A stretch of 64,000 nucleotides of DNA from Terana coerulea (Eukaryota > Basidiomycota > Agaricomycetes > Polyporales > Phanerochaetaceae): positions 248,001 through 312,000 of the forward strand of contig JAKOGH010000042.1 in NCBI GenBank assembly GCA_024811115.1, written 5' to 3'. The stretch's first letter is position 1. Each line of letters starts with the position of its first letter. This document shows, piece by piece, positions 45,276 through 56,358 of the stretch. The notes under the pieces are model-generated. The model saw nothing but the letters and a program-made list of their open reading frames with translations. It did not search any database and had not been told where the DNA came from. Made by a program: the position numbers and the translations under genes.

Positions 45276-47151
45276 GATGGAGTTTCCAAAGTGAAGATGA
45301 ACTGGAGTCTCCTTGTCCTACGACCTTTTATATCGACGTCAAACCGACCTCCATGGCGCGAAGCGGTGCGCCCAGGAGCTCGCCAACGAACGTGTGTCTC
45401 AGCTTCGCACCTTCGCAAGTGCCATGCGGCATATCCAACACGTGCTGTCGCGTTTATATCCAACATTTCTCATGATGTATGCTTCAATGCGATGGCGACG
45501 TAGGTCACGTTTGGCAGTCTCCGTTTGTTGCGAAGACTGTGTCGGTCAAGTGTCCGCGCGCACATGACTGCGTCGCAATTCCATGAGTCTGCTGCACATC
45601 TATTGAGCATCGCTACTATAAAACTGACTGTGTTATGTAAGTGATGAGAAGCATGTCCGTACGCACAAGCAACACCAGATGGGGCCTCTGACTTTAGCCT
45701 TTGTATCCTCCTTGAAATCATAGGTATATTTCTCAGATGTCGACTTTGCTGTGGCATCCAAAGAATCGGATTTATCTGTCTTAGGGAGGGTCGCGAGCAC
45801 GCCGCCCTGCCTCAGTGCCTGCCGTCTGCCACCCTACAAGCCTTCGCAGCATCGTCCTAGACACGCCCCCGGTCATTTCTTAGCACTGGTAATGGGCATG
45901 TTGAGCCCGCTACATGGCCCATAATATGAGGATAAAATCTACAAAATTGTATGTCTTGAATAGAGAAGGGTAAGCATAGCGACGCAGAGAAGCCTACTGA
46001 CTCACACCCAAGGTTCACTGAAGGCGACCAATGATTGCAAGTACAGCCACTGTCACGGTATAACTTACGAGGGTGGACGGCGGGACTTTTGATGGCGCCG
46101 CCACGACACCTGTGATCCCGGTGATTTCCGCGCCAATCCCCGACGTCGCTCGATCGGGCGCTCAGCTGGTGTTGATTCCGTTGGTCCGCTTTCGGACTCG
46201 GCGGGGTGTCGTTCAAGTTGCTGCAGCCTGAGGTAAGGCAGACGGCGTCGGGCGTGTGGCCTCTTGCGTGCTCTTGTCGTGCTACTTGAGGCATCACCCG
46301 GCGTCTCAAGCCAGGGCTGCAGAAGACGAGTGTTACGGCAACCCCTCGAACTCAGCTAGCACTCTTCCCATGGTATTTTCCCGAAAGGCTTCGCACTGGC
46401 TTCCGCACATTGACTTTCGTTCCTGACAGCCTATTATACGGCGGTTCTCAGGGACATTGCAGCATCCAGAGCGTTCCTTCCGCGCTATTGTGGGAGCCCT
46501 CGTCTGCAATCACGCGCTTCGCCGTGGTCATAGGTTGCGTGTCGGCGAGACCAGCGCGTCTGTGCATTGTGGCGGCACCGGTCGTATGAGCCTGCTTTCC
46601 TGACATGGGCCACCACCGGGTGCTTTACTGCGTCATGCTGCAGCCAGTGACATGTCAGACATCCTATCCCCGCAGATGGTAGATAGAGCGCACCTCGTCC
46701 TGTCTCGCCGTTGCTTCTGCCTCGCACAGGCCACGCCGCAGGTGATGTAACCACGATAGTGGCAATATAATGTCATTCCTGGTGATACATGCTGCTACAA
46801 CGTTGACAGCGGTCGCAACAGCTGTAATCCACTGCGCGTAATAAAGAGCGATATAGTGTACCTCGGGGTCCAGTAATAATGTTAGGAGGGGCATCATGCC
46901 ACGGGGTATGTGCGAGGTGAGATGTAGCTAAACTCAGAGTCCGAGGTCCCAGCCCTGGTATCGGCATGTTGCGCTGCTCAGCCTTCCCAGCTCCCAGCGA
47001 GATCCTATCGCCGGGGTGTTTTGCGGGCGTGCATACAGCCCAGCGTGATGACGAGGAGCTTGCAAGGCGGATGGGCGAAGATGGCAAGCTAGTGGGGATA
47101 CGGTCGGTTAATACTAGGGTGTCGGGTACCTGAAGACTCACGAGGCTAATG
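45276..47151. other. Largest gap without a recognised gene
   Basis: Nearly 1.9 kb. Frames on both strands are short and change frame often. On the minus strand, a stretch ending at TGA 46015-46017 reads APSKVPPSTLVSYTVTVAVL followed by AIIGRLQ, a hydrophobic C-terminus as in GPI-anchored or tail-anchored proteins. Cysteine-bearing fragments (for example DAVCLTSGCSNLND near 46220) lie upstream in another frame. This could be a decayed secreted-protein gene, but I cannot assemble it. No repeat or mobile-element signature. Confidence 0.35.
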
Positions 47152-47621
47152 CTATGAGTCGTTCCACATGCAAAAGCGCATATCTCGCCATAAGCGGTCG
47201 ACCGTTATGCCGTTTACTGGTCGCCATGGGCTCGGAGGAGGGGCTGACGACGGCACGCCGCGGGGAAATAGCTGTGAGACTGAACAATTCACGTCTCGGT
47301 ACGATCGCGCCCTGAACTTATTCAACAAGCAGTCCGCAAAGACTTGGGTGCAAAACTCACGTCACGTTCACAACTTTTGAACGCGTCTTCAGCGCGTATT
47401 GGTACACGGAGCCTGCGGACAGACGTGAGCGTGCGGGAAGTATAGAGGTGGGTTGGAGACGTACCCGCATCGAGCACGAGTGTCACGCTTTCGCCAGGAC
47501 GCAGTAGCACGATCGCGCCGGAATTTCGTCCGTAGTCGCGTAGGAGCTGCACGGTGGCAGCGTCGTGTGTGTCGTTGACAAAGTCGAGGAGGACCTCGTA
47601 GTCCTGCGTGCGTGCGGGCAT
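47152..47621 (-). CDS. Small uncharacterised protein, paralog A
   Basis: 122-residue protein of a family I do not recognise. Exons 47465-47621, 47361-47412 and 47152-47311 (157+52+160 nt) splice in frame, with GT-AG introns of 52 and 49 nt. It starts MPARTQDYEVLLDFVNDTHD. Key parts are YEVLLDFVNDTHDAATVQLL, a Gly/Arg-rich turn, then RPGESVTLVLDAGSVYQYAL, and after the second intron ARSYRDVNCSVSQLF. The end is DRLWRDMRFCMWNDS at TAG 47152-47154. The alternating hydrophobic pattern suggests a small all-beta domain. There is no signal peptide. Paralog B at 54337-54765 matches it in length, motifs and last-intron position. Confidence 0.6.
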
Positions 47622-48362
47622 GGCGGTGGGAGGCGAGGCAGCGGCGGCGCAGGAGTCGCCGTGAGCGGTTCGGCAGGGGTAGGCGGGATAGGGGTAGCAG
47701 GGAGAGTGGGAGAAGAGAGTGTGCTTGGCTGAGGGAGAGCAGAGCGCGGTAGCTTCGAGCTTCCACGGGGTGTGGCTTCTTTTTGACGTCCAAATGCCAA
47801 TGAGGTTGCTATCACCCTGTCCGCGGCGGGCGTGGCTGATCACGGACGGCGAGCCTCCAGACACGGCTCTGGATGGATGCAGGGGCTGTCCGAGGGTTCG
47901 CCTATTATTCTTCAGCAGGCATGTCAACGTAGAGAATGAACCGCCGGACCCGTTTCCACGTTGCCAGGGCTGGCGCAGGCGCGGGCCTATTGTGCTGCCA
48001 GCGTTTTCTGCGCCGTGCCGTGAGACGCCAGACGGTCAAACGGGGCCCTGCGGAACAGCTGCTGCAGACGAGTGAGAAAGCAGGTCAGAACGAGCGGGCA
48101 TGCATGAACAGCGAGGCTGTACAGAACAGGTTCATGCTGGTGCGGGAACAAGATTCCAGCGCAGGCCCAGGCATGTTTCCTCGGTTCACGAGTTCAGTTC
48201 GGCTCGCCATCAGTGCACCGCCACATTAGGAAACCAAGTACGTTCTTGCGCGAGCGCAGCTGACCTCCCGCACACAATTGGCGAACGGATACAACAGTGT
48301 TGTCATCGGCGAGTAAAAATGCAGAGTGAGTCCCAGACAAAGTAGAAGCGACGCCCCGCTTA
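47622..48362. other. Spacer upstream of paralog A
   Basis: About 740 bp between two minus-strand genes, containing the IPI1 3' UTR and the paralog A promoter. The + strand frames here (47719-48345) have no motif and run antisense to open minus-strand sequence. No gene called. Confidence 0.45.
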
Positions 48363-51274
48363 TCATCCTCGGATGGTGACCCAGTACACCCGCTCCTGCT
48401 CGTTGGCTACCCCTTGCACCGCATCATCCAATGTGCTATCCGGACCAGTCGCGTAAAGCGAAGCAGCTACATCCAAGACCAGAGCACGCAGAGGAGATGA
48501 CGGCAACCCCGCAAATGGCCCTGCCAATGCACCGCGAGTTGGGTGCGTGATTCTGAAGAATGGAACCAGGCGTGCCCGAATTTGAGACAGTGTCTAGGAT
48601 TCTCGGGTCAGTGACAACACTGGTATACACAAGATAATAAACCAACCTCGGCATCCAGTAATGCGGATCGTCGTTGCACAAGACGCAGCAAGATGCGTAG
48701 GATCGTCTGTTACACCATGAGCACGCTTCGGAACCGACAAGGCACCAGTGTTCCCATACCTCTGTGGTAGAAGCATTCGATGCTCCGAGCTCCCACAAGC
48801 TTTTAGGTAAGTGCAATAGCCATTCCCGGAAGTATTGGCACAGGTCAGGATGACGGCTGACGCGGAGAGGCCCACGGTATTCAGGTGCTGTATCCAACTA
48901 AGGCGCACTCAAATTAGAACGATTCACACATCGCGGCGATTCCGGACTCACGAGAAGCAAACGGCCAATAAAGTCTATTGTATGTCGCTTGGTGGCTGAG
49001 GCTGAAGAAACTTTCATTCCATGACCAATCACGGCCTGCAGTACATCCGTCGTGGAATCATTGGCTATTGGATTATTTATCAAGGACCAGATGGTCGGTA
49101 GTAAAGCATTGTACGTCGTGGGCATGATCGATCGTGGGCCAATGTTTTGTGCATCTTGCCCGGGTGCTTCGCCTCGCAGCACTTGTGTCGTGTACTCGCA
49201 GACCCTGACGACAAGTGCGGCCATTGCATGCGAAGACTGTGGTTGTTTTGACTGTAATCTGCGTCCCTGCCGCGAGAGCGAATGTTGCTGGCCCGCTGCT
49301 CCGCTGCTTTTGAGCATGAGTACCGAAGTTAGCTCACAGAATACCAGATTCATCTCTTGAAGGGTCTGCTCAACCTAGAGGATCCGGATAAGCCACTTGT
49401 CTACTGAGAGCGAACGCAGATCGAAGGAGTACCTTCATGTCTCGCCTAACAGTGGGCGAAACGTGAGTTATAAACGGGAAGTATGGCGACATATGCCCTA
49501 TCAAGACGCTCAGTTCATCGTGCGAAGATGAACGATCACGCTCGGGCTGCTCAAAATCGTCAACCAAAGACACTGAGTAAAGCAAGCTGGACTGACCTGC
49601 GAGCTTCCGAGCGAACCTTCGTTGTAGAGGCAACGTGCGAGATTTGCAACTGCCAGGACCATGTGCATCTCAGTCTCCAATGGCGACATGCCTGGAGAAA
49701 AGACGGCCGGAGCACAGTCCAAAAAAGTAGATATCATGGTGGAATGTAATGTTCGGGCAAGGTGCTGATTTCGAGATGAGAAAAGGCGGCAACATCACGG
49801 GAGAAACTTACCGCAATGTAGATAGACTCTGCCTTGGCACCAGAGCTGGGTCCGGCATCCTCAGCATCATCGAGGGGTGCATCATCGAGTTGGGACAGAG
49901 TATCCAGAGACCAACTGTCTTCCACTCTGTCATGAGCCAGCTGAAAGGAACCAACGAAGTTCTCGTCGACATCCATTCCAGTCTCTTCTGTCCACTCGAC
50001 TGTTGACGAAGCTTTCGGTTGAAGATGCGAACATTGGATAGATGTATCAAATGCATTGAACGCTGCACGAGACCCAAATGAAGGCGACATGAACCAGGTC
50101 GGAGTACGTTGAAGTTGGGGTGTGGTGCCCTCTTGGTTGGCGGCAAACCGTTCAGAGCCATTCATAGCCATGGCTTGTGATAAGAAGGTCGAAAGTGACC
50201 TCAGTACGACAAGCTTTGACTAAACCCTTGTCAGCAAGGCCAAAAGATGACTGTAAGTTCATTCACTTTCACTGAAAGCATTACGCTTGCGATCGAAGTT
50301 GCTTGCACCGGGCCAGTATCTGCTCTGATGAGACATTGCCAGCCGTAGAAACACATGCTGCGTACCTCCAGCTTCACCATAAGCCGTTCCGGCGCTCAGA
50401 ATACCAAGGTACCCTTCCAATACTCTCCTGCCATGTCCCGAGTAACCGTGCGCCCAGCCTTCGACGACAGTCTCTGGGAACAGCTCCAGAAATAAATCGA
50501 GAAACCGAACGGCGTCTATGCGAATTTCGGGGAAGATATGTGTCTGAGCGGACGTGGTAAATAAAAGCAGCATCGGTGTGTGGGGAATCAAGGTGTCCTA
50601 TAAGACTAGATGTTTAGACATGACGATCTCCGGGAGCAGAAGGGCATACGCACATGGGGTACGCGCGGCAATAACCAGCCAAAGAGGGCGAGGAGACCTT
50701 TGCGTACGCTGGCATCCTAGAGAATGTCAAATGATGCATCACAAAAGTAAAGAGACACACACTGACTTCATCCGCAATCATTCTCGCGCAATTGCTCAGC
50801 GTGGACGAAAGTGAAGGTGTTACGACGTTGGGATGATCTTCGAATAGCTCGCGGAGGCCGAGAAGAGCATCTAGGGAACGCGCATATGAACTTGTGTAAT
50901 GCACATAAGGATATGCGCTCACCTTTACGAACTCCAGCGTTGTAATGCTTCAAGTGCGAAATGAGGTCGTCCAATGTAAGTTTCCGTTTAGTTGTAGGAA
51001 CACCGCTATCAGTGTTGTCTACGAGCCCTTGCGAGGGTAAGGCAATGGCTACCTTGGATGTTGAGGTGAGCTCCAGTAGATTTGTGGCGTCTATAACTTA
51101 CAGCGAGCTTTGAACGATGTGTCTACGGCATTGTTCGCGACCTGCTTTCCCTTGCCGAGTTTGAGTTTGGCTTTCTACCAGTGACACATGAGGACGCTGA
51201 GCAAGAGACACAGAAGGCAGTCATACTGAAAAATCGGCAGCCTTGTCCTTTTTCTTCTTCGAGCTGGAAGGCAT
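48363..51274 (-). CDS. IPI1: Pre-rRNA-processing protein IPI1
   Basis: Ipi1/TEX10-family HEAT-repeat protein of the Rix1 complex, needed for ITS2 processing and release of pre-60S particles in the nucleus. It starts MPSSSKKKKDKAADFS (ATG complementary to 51272-51274). After a short intron comes KLKLGKGKQVANNAVDTSFK, the conserved family N-terminus. Repeats follow: LTLDDLISHLKHYNAGVRKD, ALLGLRELFEDHPNVVTPSL and FPEIRIDAVRFLDLFLELFP. The C-terminal part includes YRGPLRVSRHPDLCQYFREW and ILRILLRLVQRRSALLDAE. It ends EQERVYWVTIRG at TGA 48363-48365. About ten introns of usual length. The N-terminal two-thirds is conserved and the C-terminal part is variable, as in other fungi. Confidence 0.85.
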
Positions 51275-51870
51275 GGTGGGTAGTCGATGGAACGGACTGT
51301 GAGTATAGTAGTAAGTAACGGACTCGTAAGGATTGGAAACTCGGCGGTCGATTTGCTCTATGGGCGCTTGTATGCCACGTGGATTTTGCCGCCCACCACT
51401 CAGCAGTCCATTTACGGAAGTTCTTCAAGTTCGGGTTTGCATTCCACCTCCATGAGCTACGACCTACCTTGTTGCATGCATTTCCCTCGTGCGGGATGGG
51501 TTGTTCAGGCACTCAAGGTAAGCTGTGGTCGTCAGCTGAGCTAGGCGTGCTGTAGATGCTGATTCCCGAATCAGCTAAGCTGCACCGTCAGCCGCACTGT
51601 TCTCAACACCGACTCGATCTCCTCCAAAGCCGCCCTCCAATCATCACCCTCAATCATCAAGAACCATGCTTACTGCAAGTAATATGACGCCTTCTGAACG
51701 TCGGGAAATATATTCCTCTTCCCCAGCGTATGCTTCGGAGAATCGTATCAAGGTCCAGCTGACTGTCTCCGATGATCCCCCGGGACGGTGGATTGCGACT
51801 GACCACCAAGTATGCGGCCATATATATATGGTGAATGGCAGGCACGAATTCTTGACGACGTCTCTCCAAA
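51275..51870. other. Divergent promoter region IPI1 / mannanase
   Basis: About 600 bp between divergent genes. The mannanase side shows a TATA-like element and a CreA-like site, listed separately. A 110-codon + frame starting at 51666 overlaps the mannanase start in another frame, lacks motifs, and I regard it as non-coding. Confidence 0.5.
51778..51829 (+). promoter_or_regulatory. Putative mannanase promoter: CreA-like site and TATA box
   Basis: TATATATAT at 51820-51829 lies about 42 bp before the mannanase ATG. At 51778-51783 the complementary strand reads CCGGGG, matching the fungal carbon-catabolite repressor consensus SYGGRG. Glucose repression of mannanases is well known, so the site is plausible, but one match to a short degenerate consensus is weak evidence. 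Confidence 0.3.
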
Positions 51871-54208
51871 ATGTTGCTCTCGTCCCTGCTCTCGAGTTTC
51901 GCGCTTCTTGCTGCGACCGGCACAAGCGTTCTTGCCAGTCCCGCGACAAAGCCGCCTCCAGGTTTTGTCACCGCCAAAGGCACAGAATTCCAACTTGACG
52001 GAAAGCCCTTCGTAGGTCTCCCACTCAACACCTCAAATGCGACCTACTAATGGCGATCTGCTTACTAGGCTTTCGTTGGAGCCAACTCATACGTACGCGT
52101 TTCTCGCGTCAGCTTGCATGAAACCACTCTGACTTCCATGCAAGTGGCTGCCGCTGCTGTTAACGCAAAGCGATGTCGAAAAGACGTTCCAGAACATGAA
52201 GAATGCAGGCGTAAAAGTTTTGCGCACCTGGGCACGTCTCGGTAACCATTTAGGCCGAGATATCCTGCTGATTCTATCGCTTCCAGGGATTCAATGCCAT
52301 CAACGGAACCGAGTTGGCTGGTGCCAAGCAATCCGGATTGACGTACTACCAGGCAAGTGAAAGTCTCAGTCTACCCCCAAAATATTGTAATAAGTTGACT
52401 TGCAGGTCTGGAACAGTAGCACTTTCACTCTGAATGAGGGATCTCAGGGCTTGGAGAGGCTCGACAATGTCGTTGAGACAGCTGGAAAGTACGGTATCAA
52501 AGTCATTCTGGCTTTTACCAACAATTGGTATGACGGCGTACATCTCTGTGTTTACACTTCACTCATTATCATTCTAGGGTTGGTTATGGAGTAAGCTTTC
52601 ATCGACTGTGATCAAACTGGAGTCTTATCAACGACACCAGGGCTCCGATTTATTCACCCAGTGGATTGCGGGTGAAGGCCAAACTCACGACGCTTTCTTC
52701 ACCGAATCCAAAGATTGTTGCCGCTTACCGTGAGTGTATCCCTCAATCCTCATCATCCCTGGCTGAACCATAGGCTTAGAGTCATACGTCCGCACCATCG
52801 TGGAGCGCTACAAGAGCTCCCCGAATATCTTCGCCTGGGAGCTTGCGAATGAAGCGCGATGCTCGAGCGACACCCTTCCCTCTGGTCCTGCTTGTACACC
52901 GACGAGCGGCGCAGAGACATTGCTCAAGTGGTACGACGCACAATCTACCTTCGTTCGTAGCCTGTGAGTGCCGCAGTCCCACATGTATCGCAGATCCTGA
53001 AACCTAAACAATGAACCTCAGGGATCCCCACCATCTTATCACCACCGGAGGAGAAGGTCACTTCTTTTGGACCAAACCCCGTACTTAGTGCGTGACAATT
53101 GTTCGTTGTTGCCGCTATCGTTTGACTGGTGCTGTGCAGCTGGTTTGACGGTCAGTTGGTCAGCGATTATAACTGGAACGGGCAGGGTAAGTGACAACTT
53201 TGCAATCGCTATTTTGCTTATCTGACTGGCAAAATAGCCGGAGAGGACTTCGACCGTAACTTGGCTTTGTCCAACATTGACTTTGTGACTTATGTACGTC
53301 GTCCAGACACCGGTCGGCCTGAGTGCATTTTTGCTCACGAGACTCTGCTAGCATATGTACCCGCAAACGTGGTATCCGGAACTCGTAAGTAGTCATCCGT
53401 TTGCTACTTCATCGGTCTGATATGTGACATGTGCAGGACTTCCCTGGTAGCAACTTCTCTATCCCTCAGTGGGGTTTGGAGTGGATTGACGACCATATCA
53501 AATGTATGTGGAGATTCACGTCGTTACTTGTCCTCCTATTCACCGTAACCCTGGTAGCTGGCAATAAGGCCAACAAACCCGTTATATTGGAAGAATTTGG
53601 CGTCACCGGTCTTGGTAAGACGCTTCAGTTGCGGATACACACAGCAACTCAATGCTTTTTATTCACCACAGCGAACAAGACCGCCATTTACCCCGGCTGG
53701 GTTCAGCACGCACTTGACACGAAACACGCGTAAGCACGGCACTATTTATAAGTTTTCTGCGCCGCTAATCTGTCCACATTTCCACCAGCGGGTGAGCGCG
53801 GTTCACGCTTCGGCACTGTCGGTATGAAATATGCTGACTCTGTTACAGAATCATGCCTTGGCAATTCGGTGAGCTGGGCCTAACGGAGGACGGCGGGAAC
53901 AGGATCATCAAGTACGCTGATGCGCTTAACCACGGGGTATGTTTTCCCCATCTGTTCTGTATATCATGGAAGCGCTTACCTTGCATCTCAACAGGCAACC
54001 CCCGACGACGGTATGAATACGTCTCCTGTTCTTCACACTGACATCCCAACTTTGTGCTAACTATTTCGTAGGATTCACCATCTATCCCAACCAGACGGCA
54101 GTCTGGAACATTTTCACGTAAGCGTCGTTTTGGTTGGAATTGCCACTATAGGCTGACGCCCCCTCTACTAGTCAAGCTGCGAAGGAGCAAGCTGCGCGCT
54201 CTCGGTAA
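51871..54208 (+). CDS. GH5_7 endo-1,4-beta-mannanase, secreted
   Basis: Endo-beta-mannanase cleaving mannans and glucomannans of plant cell walls. It starts MLLSSLLSSFALLAATGTSV, a clear signal peptide with an LASPAT cleavage region. The catalytic domain begins FVTAKGTEFQLDGKPFAFVG. Residues seen are VLRTWGFNAINGTELAG, the acid/base Glu in FAWELANEARC, the HMYPQTW motif and the nucleophile Glu in KPVILEEFGVTG. It ends EQAARSR at TAA 54206-54208, so no CBM1 cellulose-binding domain is attached. More than ten introns: one (52232-52286) uses a GC donor (gcacgt), and one exon is only 13 nt (52578-52590). An apparent extra base near 52700-52713 shifts frame before KIVAAYQSYVRTIVERY. Confidence 0.88.
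52578..52590 (+). other. 13-nt microexon of mannanase gene
   Basis: GGTTGGTTATGGA lies between acceptor attctag and donor gtaagc. It joins AACAATTG upstream and GGCTCCGATTTA downstream to give N-N-W-V-G-Y-G-G-S-D-L, the expected GH5_7 sequence. Skipping it would delete 13 nt and break the frame. Confidence 0.7.
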
Positions 54209-54336
54209 AGGCAGCTCGAGGATTGGCACATATGAGGTAGTGGACGATGCATCCATGTCTTGCTGGCCACGTTGAAATCTATCAAATTCTGTCGCCATCC
54301 CCGTCAGACTGCAGAATACGTGTGAGCGTAGAAGCC

Positions 54337-54765
54337 CTACATTCGACGATATGAAGGATGGACCTTGTAAGCACGTAAGGCGACAGTTACGCCGTCCATG
54401 ACACTGTAAGGGCCGCCGTCTCGTATTGGGATAGACGCGGTAAACGCGCCGCGAATACTGCACTGGCTATCATGCCACGCTTTCACTCTAACCGATATGT
54501 TAAGCACGGCGATTCCTGTTATAGGAGCGAATTTCAGGAGGCATGCTCACGATAAATTAGCTTCTTTGCCGTGCTGTCTGACGGCGTATTTGTACGGCTG
54601 TCCGGCGGTAAGGACGAGTGAAATGTTGTCTCCGCTATGTAGGAAGAGCGTAGGCCCCAGCCGCGAGTTGTCTTCTGGTCGTAATACTTGGAGCGTGGCG
54701 GCATAAGGTGTGTCGTTGACAAGTTCAAACAGAATTTCGTACGGTAATGTACAAGTAGGGGACAT
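54337..54765 (-). CDS. Small uncharacterised protein, paralog B
   Basis: 121-residue protein and second member of the pair described at 47152-47621. Exons 54551-54765 and 54337-54487 (215+151 nt) splice in frame. It starts MSPTCTLPYEILFELVNDTP and contains YEILFELVNDTPYAATLQVL and HSGDNISLVLTAGQPYKYAV. After the intron comes VKAWHDSQCSIRGAF, ending ALRAYKVHPSYRRM at TAG 54337-54339. It lacks the first intron of paralog A but keeps the last one at the same place and phase. Of the 20 aligned residues in the first block, 12 are identical. No signal peptide, membrane segment or known motif. It converges with the mannanase gene, about 130 bp apart. Confidence 0.6.
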
Positions 54766-55250
54766 GTCGGGCGGTAAGCGATGGCGAGCTCCGGTAATGG
54801 TCTTGGAGCCAGACGTTACATGTAGCAGAGCCGTAGGTTCATATACCAGGTGCTGCGTGGTTGAACGAGGAACCTGTACCCAAGGATGTGGCTCTGACAG
54901 AGATGTGGCGGCGGTAATGATACTCTATTGTCATGTATACCCTCGTCTCCCATTGTATCAGCACGATGCTAGATGCCCTGACTCCTGAGCCAGCGAATAC
55001 ACATGACCTTGTCGTTGATGCACACACTAGTTCCACACTTGGTATACCGATATGCAGTCCATCTTTGCCACTTCGGAAAACAGCTACGCTTCAGGCGCTC
55101 TCTTATTGTCTTCGGCACGTCACGCTCCCGACCATTCCATGAGGAAAGATAGGCTCGTAGGATGGAACATACACACGCCCACGAAACGAGGACATGCGAA
55201 TACAATTGGTGGAGAAGGCAACACTGCGGCTGTAAACGGCTCGTGAGCCC
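54766..55250. other. Spacer upstream of paralog B
   Basis: About 490 bp between two minus-strand genes. Short frames on both strands have no motif. It probably holds the exonuclease 3' UTR and the paralog B promoter. Confidence 0.5.
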
Positions 55251-56104
55251 TCAGCCTGATGTTGATAGTCGAGCGGTGTTGGGATCCCAGCCTCCCTCAC
55301 GCATTTTCTCGATGATCCGGAGAATGTTCCTACAGTCATCGATGCCACTGTGATGCCTGCCAACAAGTTCAAGCTTGAGTCTGGCCAGCATCCCGGTCAT
55401 GCCAATGCCGTGGGGCCGCAGCTGAAGGTGTTTCAAGAAAGGATGCTTAATGTTGATCCAGCGATTGTAGGGGGCAATGAGCTGCTTCTGCTCATTGAGC
55501 CCGTGGTCAGCCTCTATAAGAGACAGCTGCTTTGGTAGCATTGTCTTCAAGTCCCAGTCACCACACGTCACGAAGGCATGGGTGCCCATCTTCTCAGGAT
55601 CAAGCAATCCATGCGATGCAAGAAACTCCTGGAAGCGTTTCCACACCACCGTAAAGGTTTCTGCAGCATCAACTGTTTCCTTAAAATGCCAGGACTCGTT
55701 AGTTCGCTGCCATGTCCGTGCACAGAGGGCGCTGCACTGACCTGCGTGATGCCAGTCAATTCTGTGCAGAACGGCGTCAAGCCTGAGTGAAGCTCAGGTT
55801 TCACGTATTCATGAAATGTATCCTTAACCGTCTCTACAGGTATCGGATGTCAGAGATGTTCATTGCGTGGATACTACGACTTAACGCTTCGCGTACCTTC
55901 CTGGATGTCGTAGAGAAGTGTTGGGAACTCGATGATTTCCTGCTTTTTTATGCCGTCGCCACAGGTGGCTTCGAAATCGAGAACCAAAAGGTATCGCAGC
56001 GGACCGTTCGTCTCCGAAAACTTCCGAGTAGCCATAGCATGCAAGGGTCTAACGAGAGCTGCTGGTGCACGGAAGGACATCCACCTGGCAAGGCGAAGAG
56101 TCAC
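55251..56104 (-). CDS. eri1: ERI1-like 3'-5' exoribonuclease (DEDDh)
   Basis: DEDDh exonuclease of the ERI1/3'hExo type, which trims 3' ends of small RNAs, histone mRNA or rRNA. Motifs: Exo I LLVLDFEATCGDG (Asp and Glu); EIIEFPTLLYD; Exo II region HSGLTPFCTELTGITQ and FVTCGDWDLKTML; and Exo III GRHHSGIDDCRNILRII with catalytic His and Asp. It ends DPNTARLSTSG at TGA 55251-55253. The intron near 55815-55885 yields EETVKDTFHEYVKPELH. Two starts are possible: ATG at 56104 adds MTLRLARWMSFRAPAALVRP, a basic amphipathic leader, whereas MATRKFSETNG at 56035 begins just before the domain. No SAP domain is visible upstream, unlike animal ERI1. Confidence 0.82.
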
Positions 56105-56358
56105 GACTCACGGTGGCGTGGAAGGCACCGACACGCCGGCGCTGGCAACGTTCCCGCACGGCTGCTTCCGATCATTCCCACGATCACAACCATCCGAGTC
56201 TCTGGTTGACTGCACTTGTGACTTGAACCAAACGCTTGCGGTCGGTCGTCCAAGCGTTGAACAAGACAGTCGTTCAGTTCGCGAGGACAAATATCTCGTC
56301 TGTTTTACGCATTTTATGTACTCCGCTATGCTCAAACATTGTCGCTTCTAGGCTCATA

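Noticed and set aside
51666..51998. 110-codon + frame before the mannanase
   Set aside because: It overlaps the signal-peptide region in another frame, has no motif, and contains the promoter TATA element.
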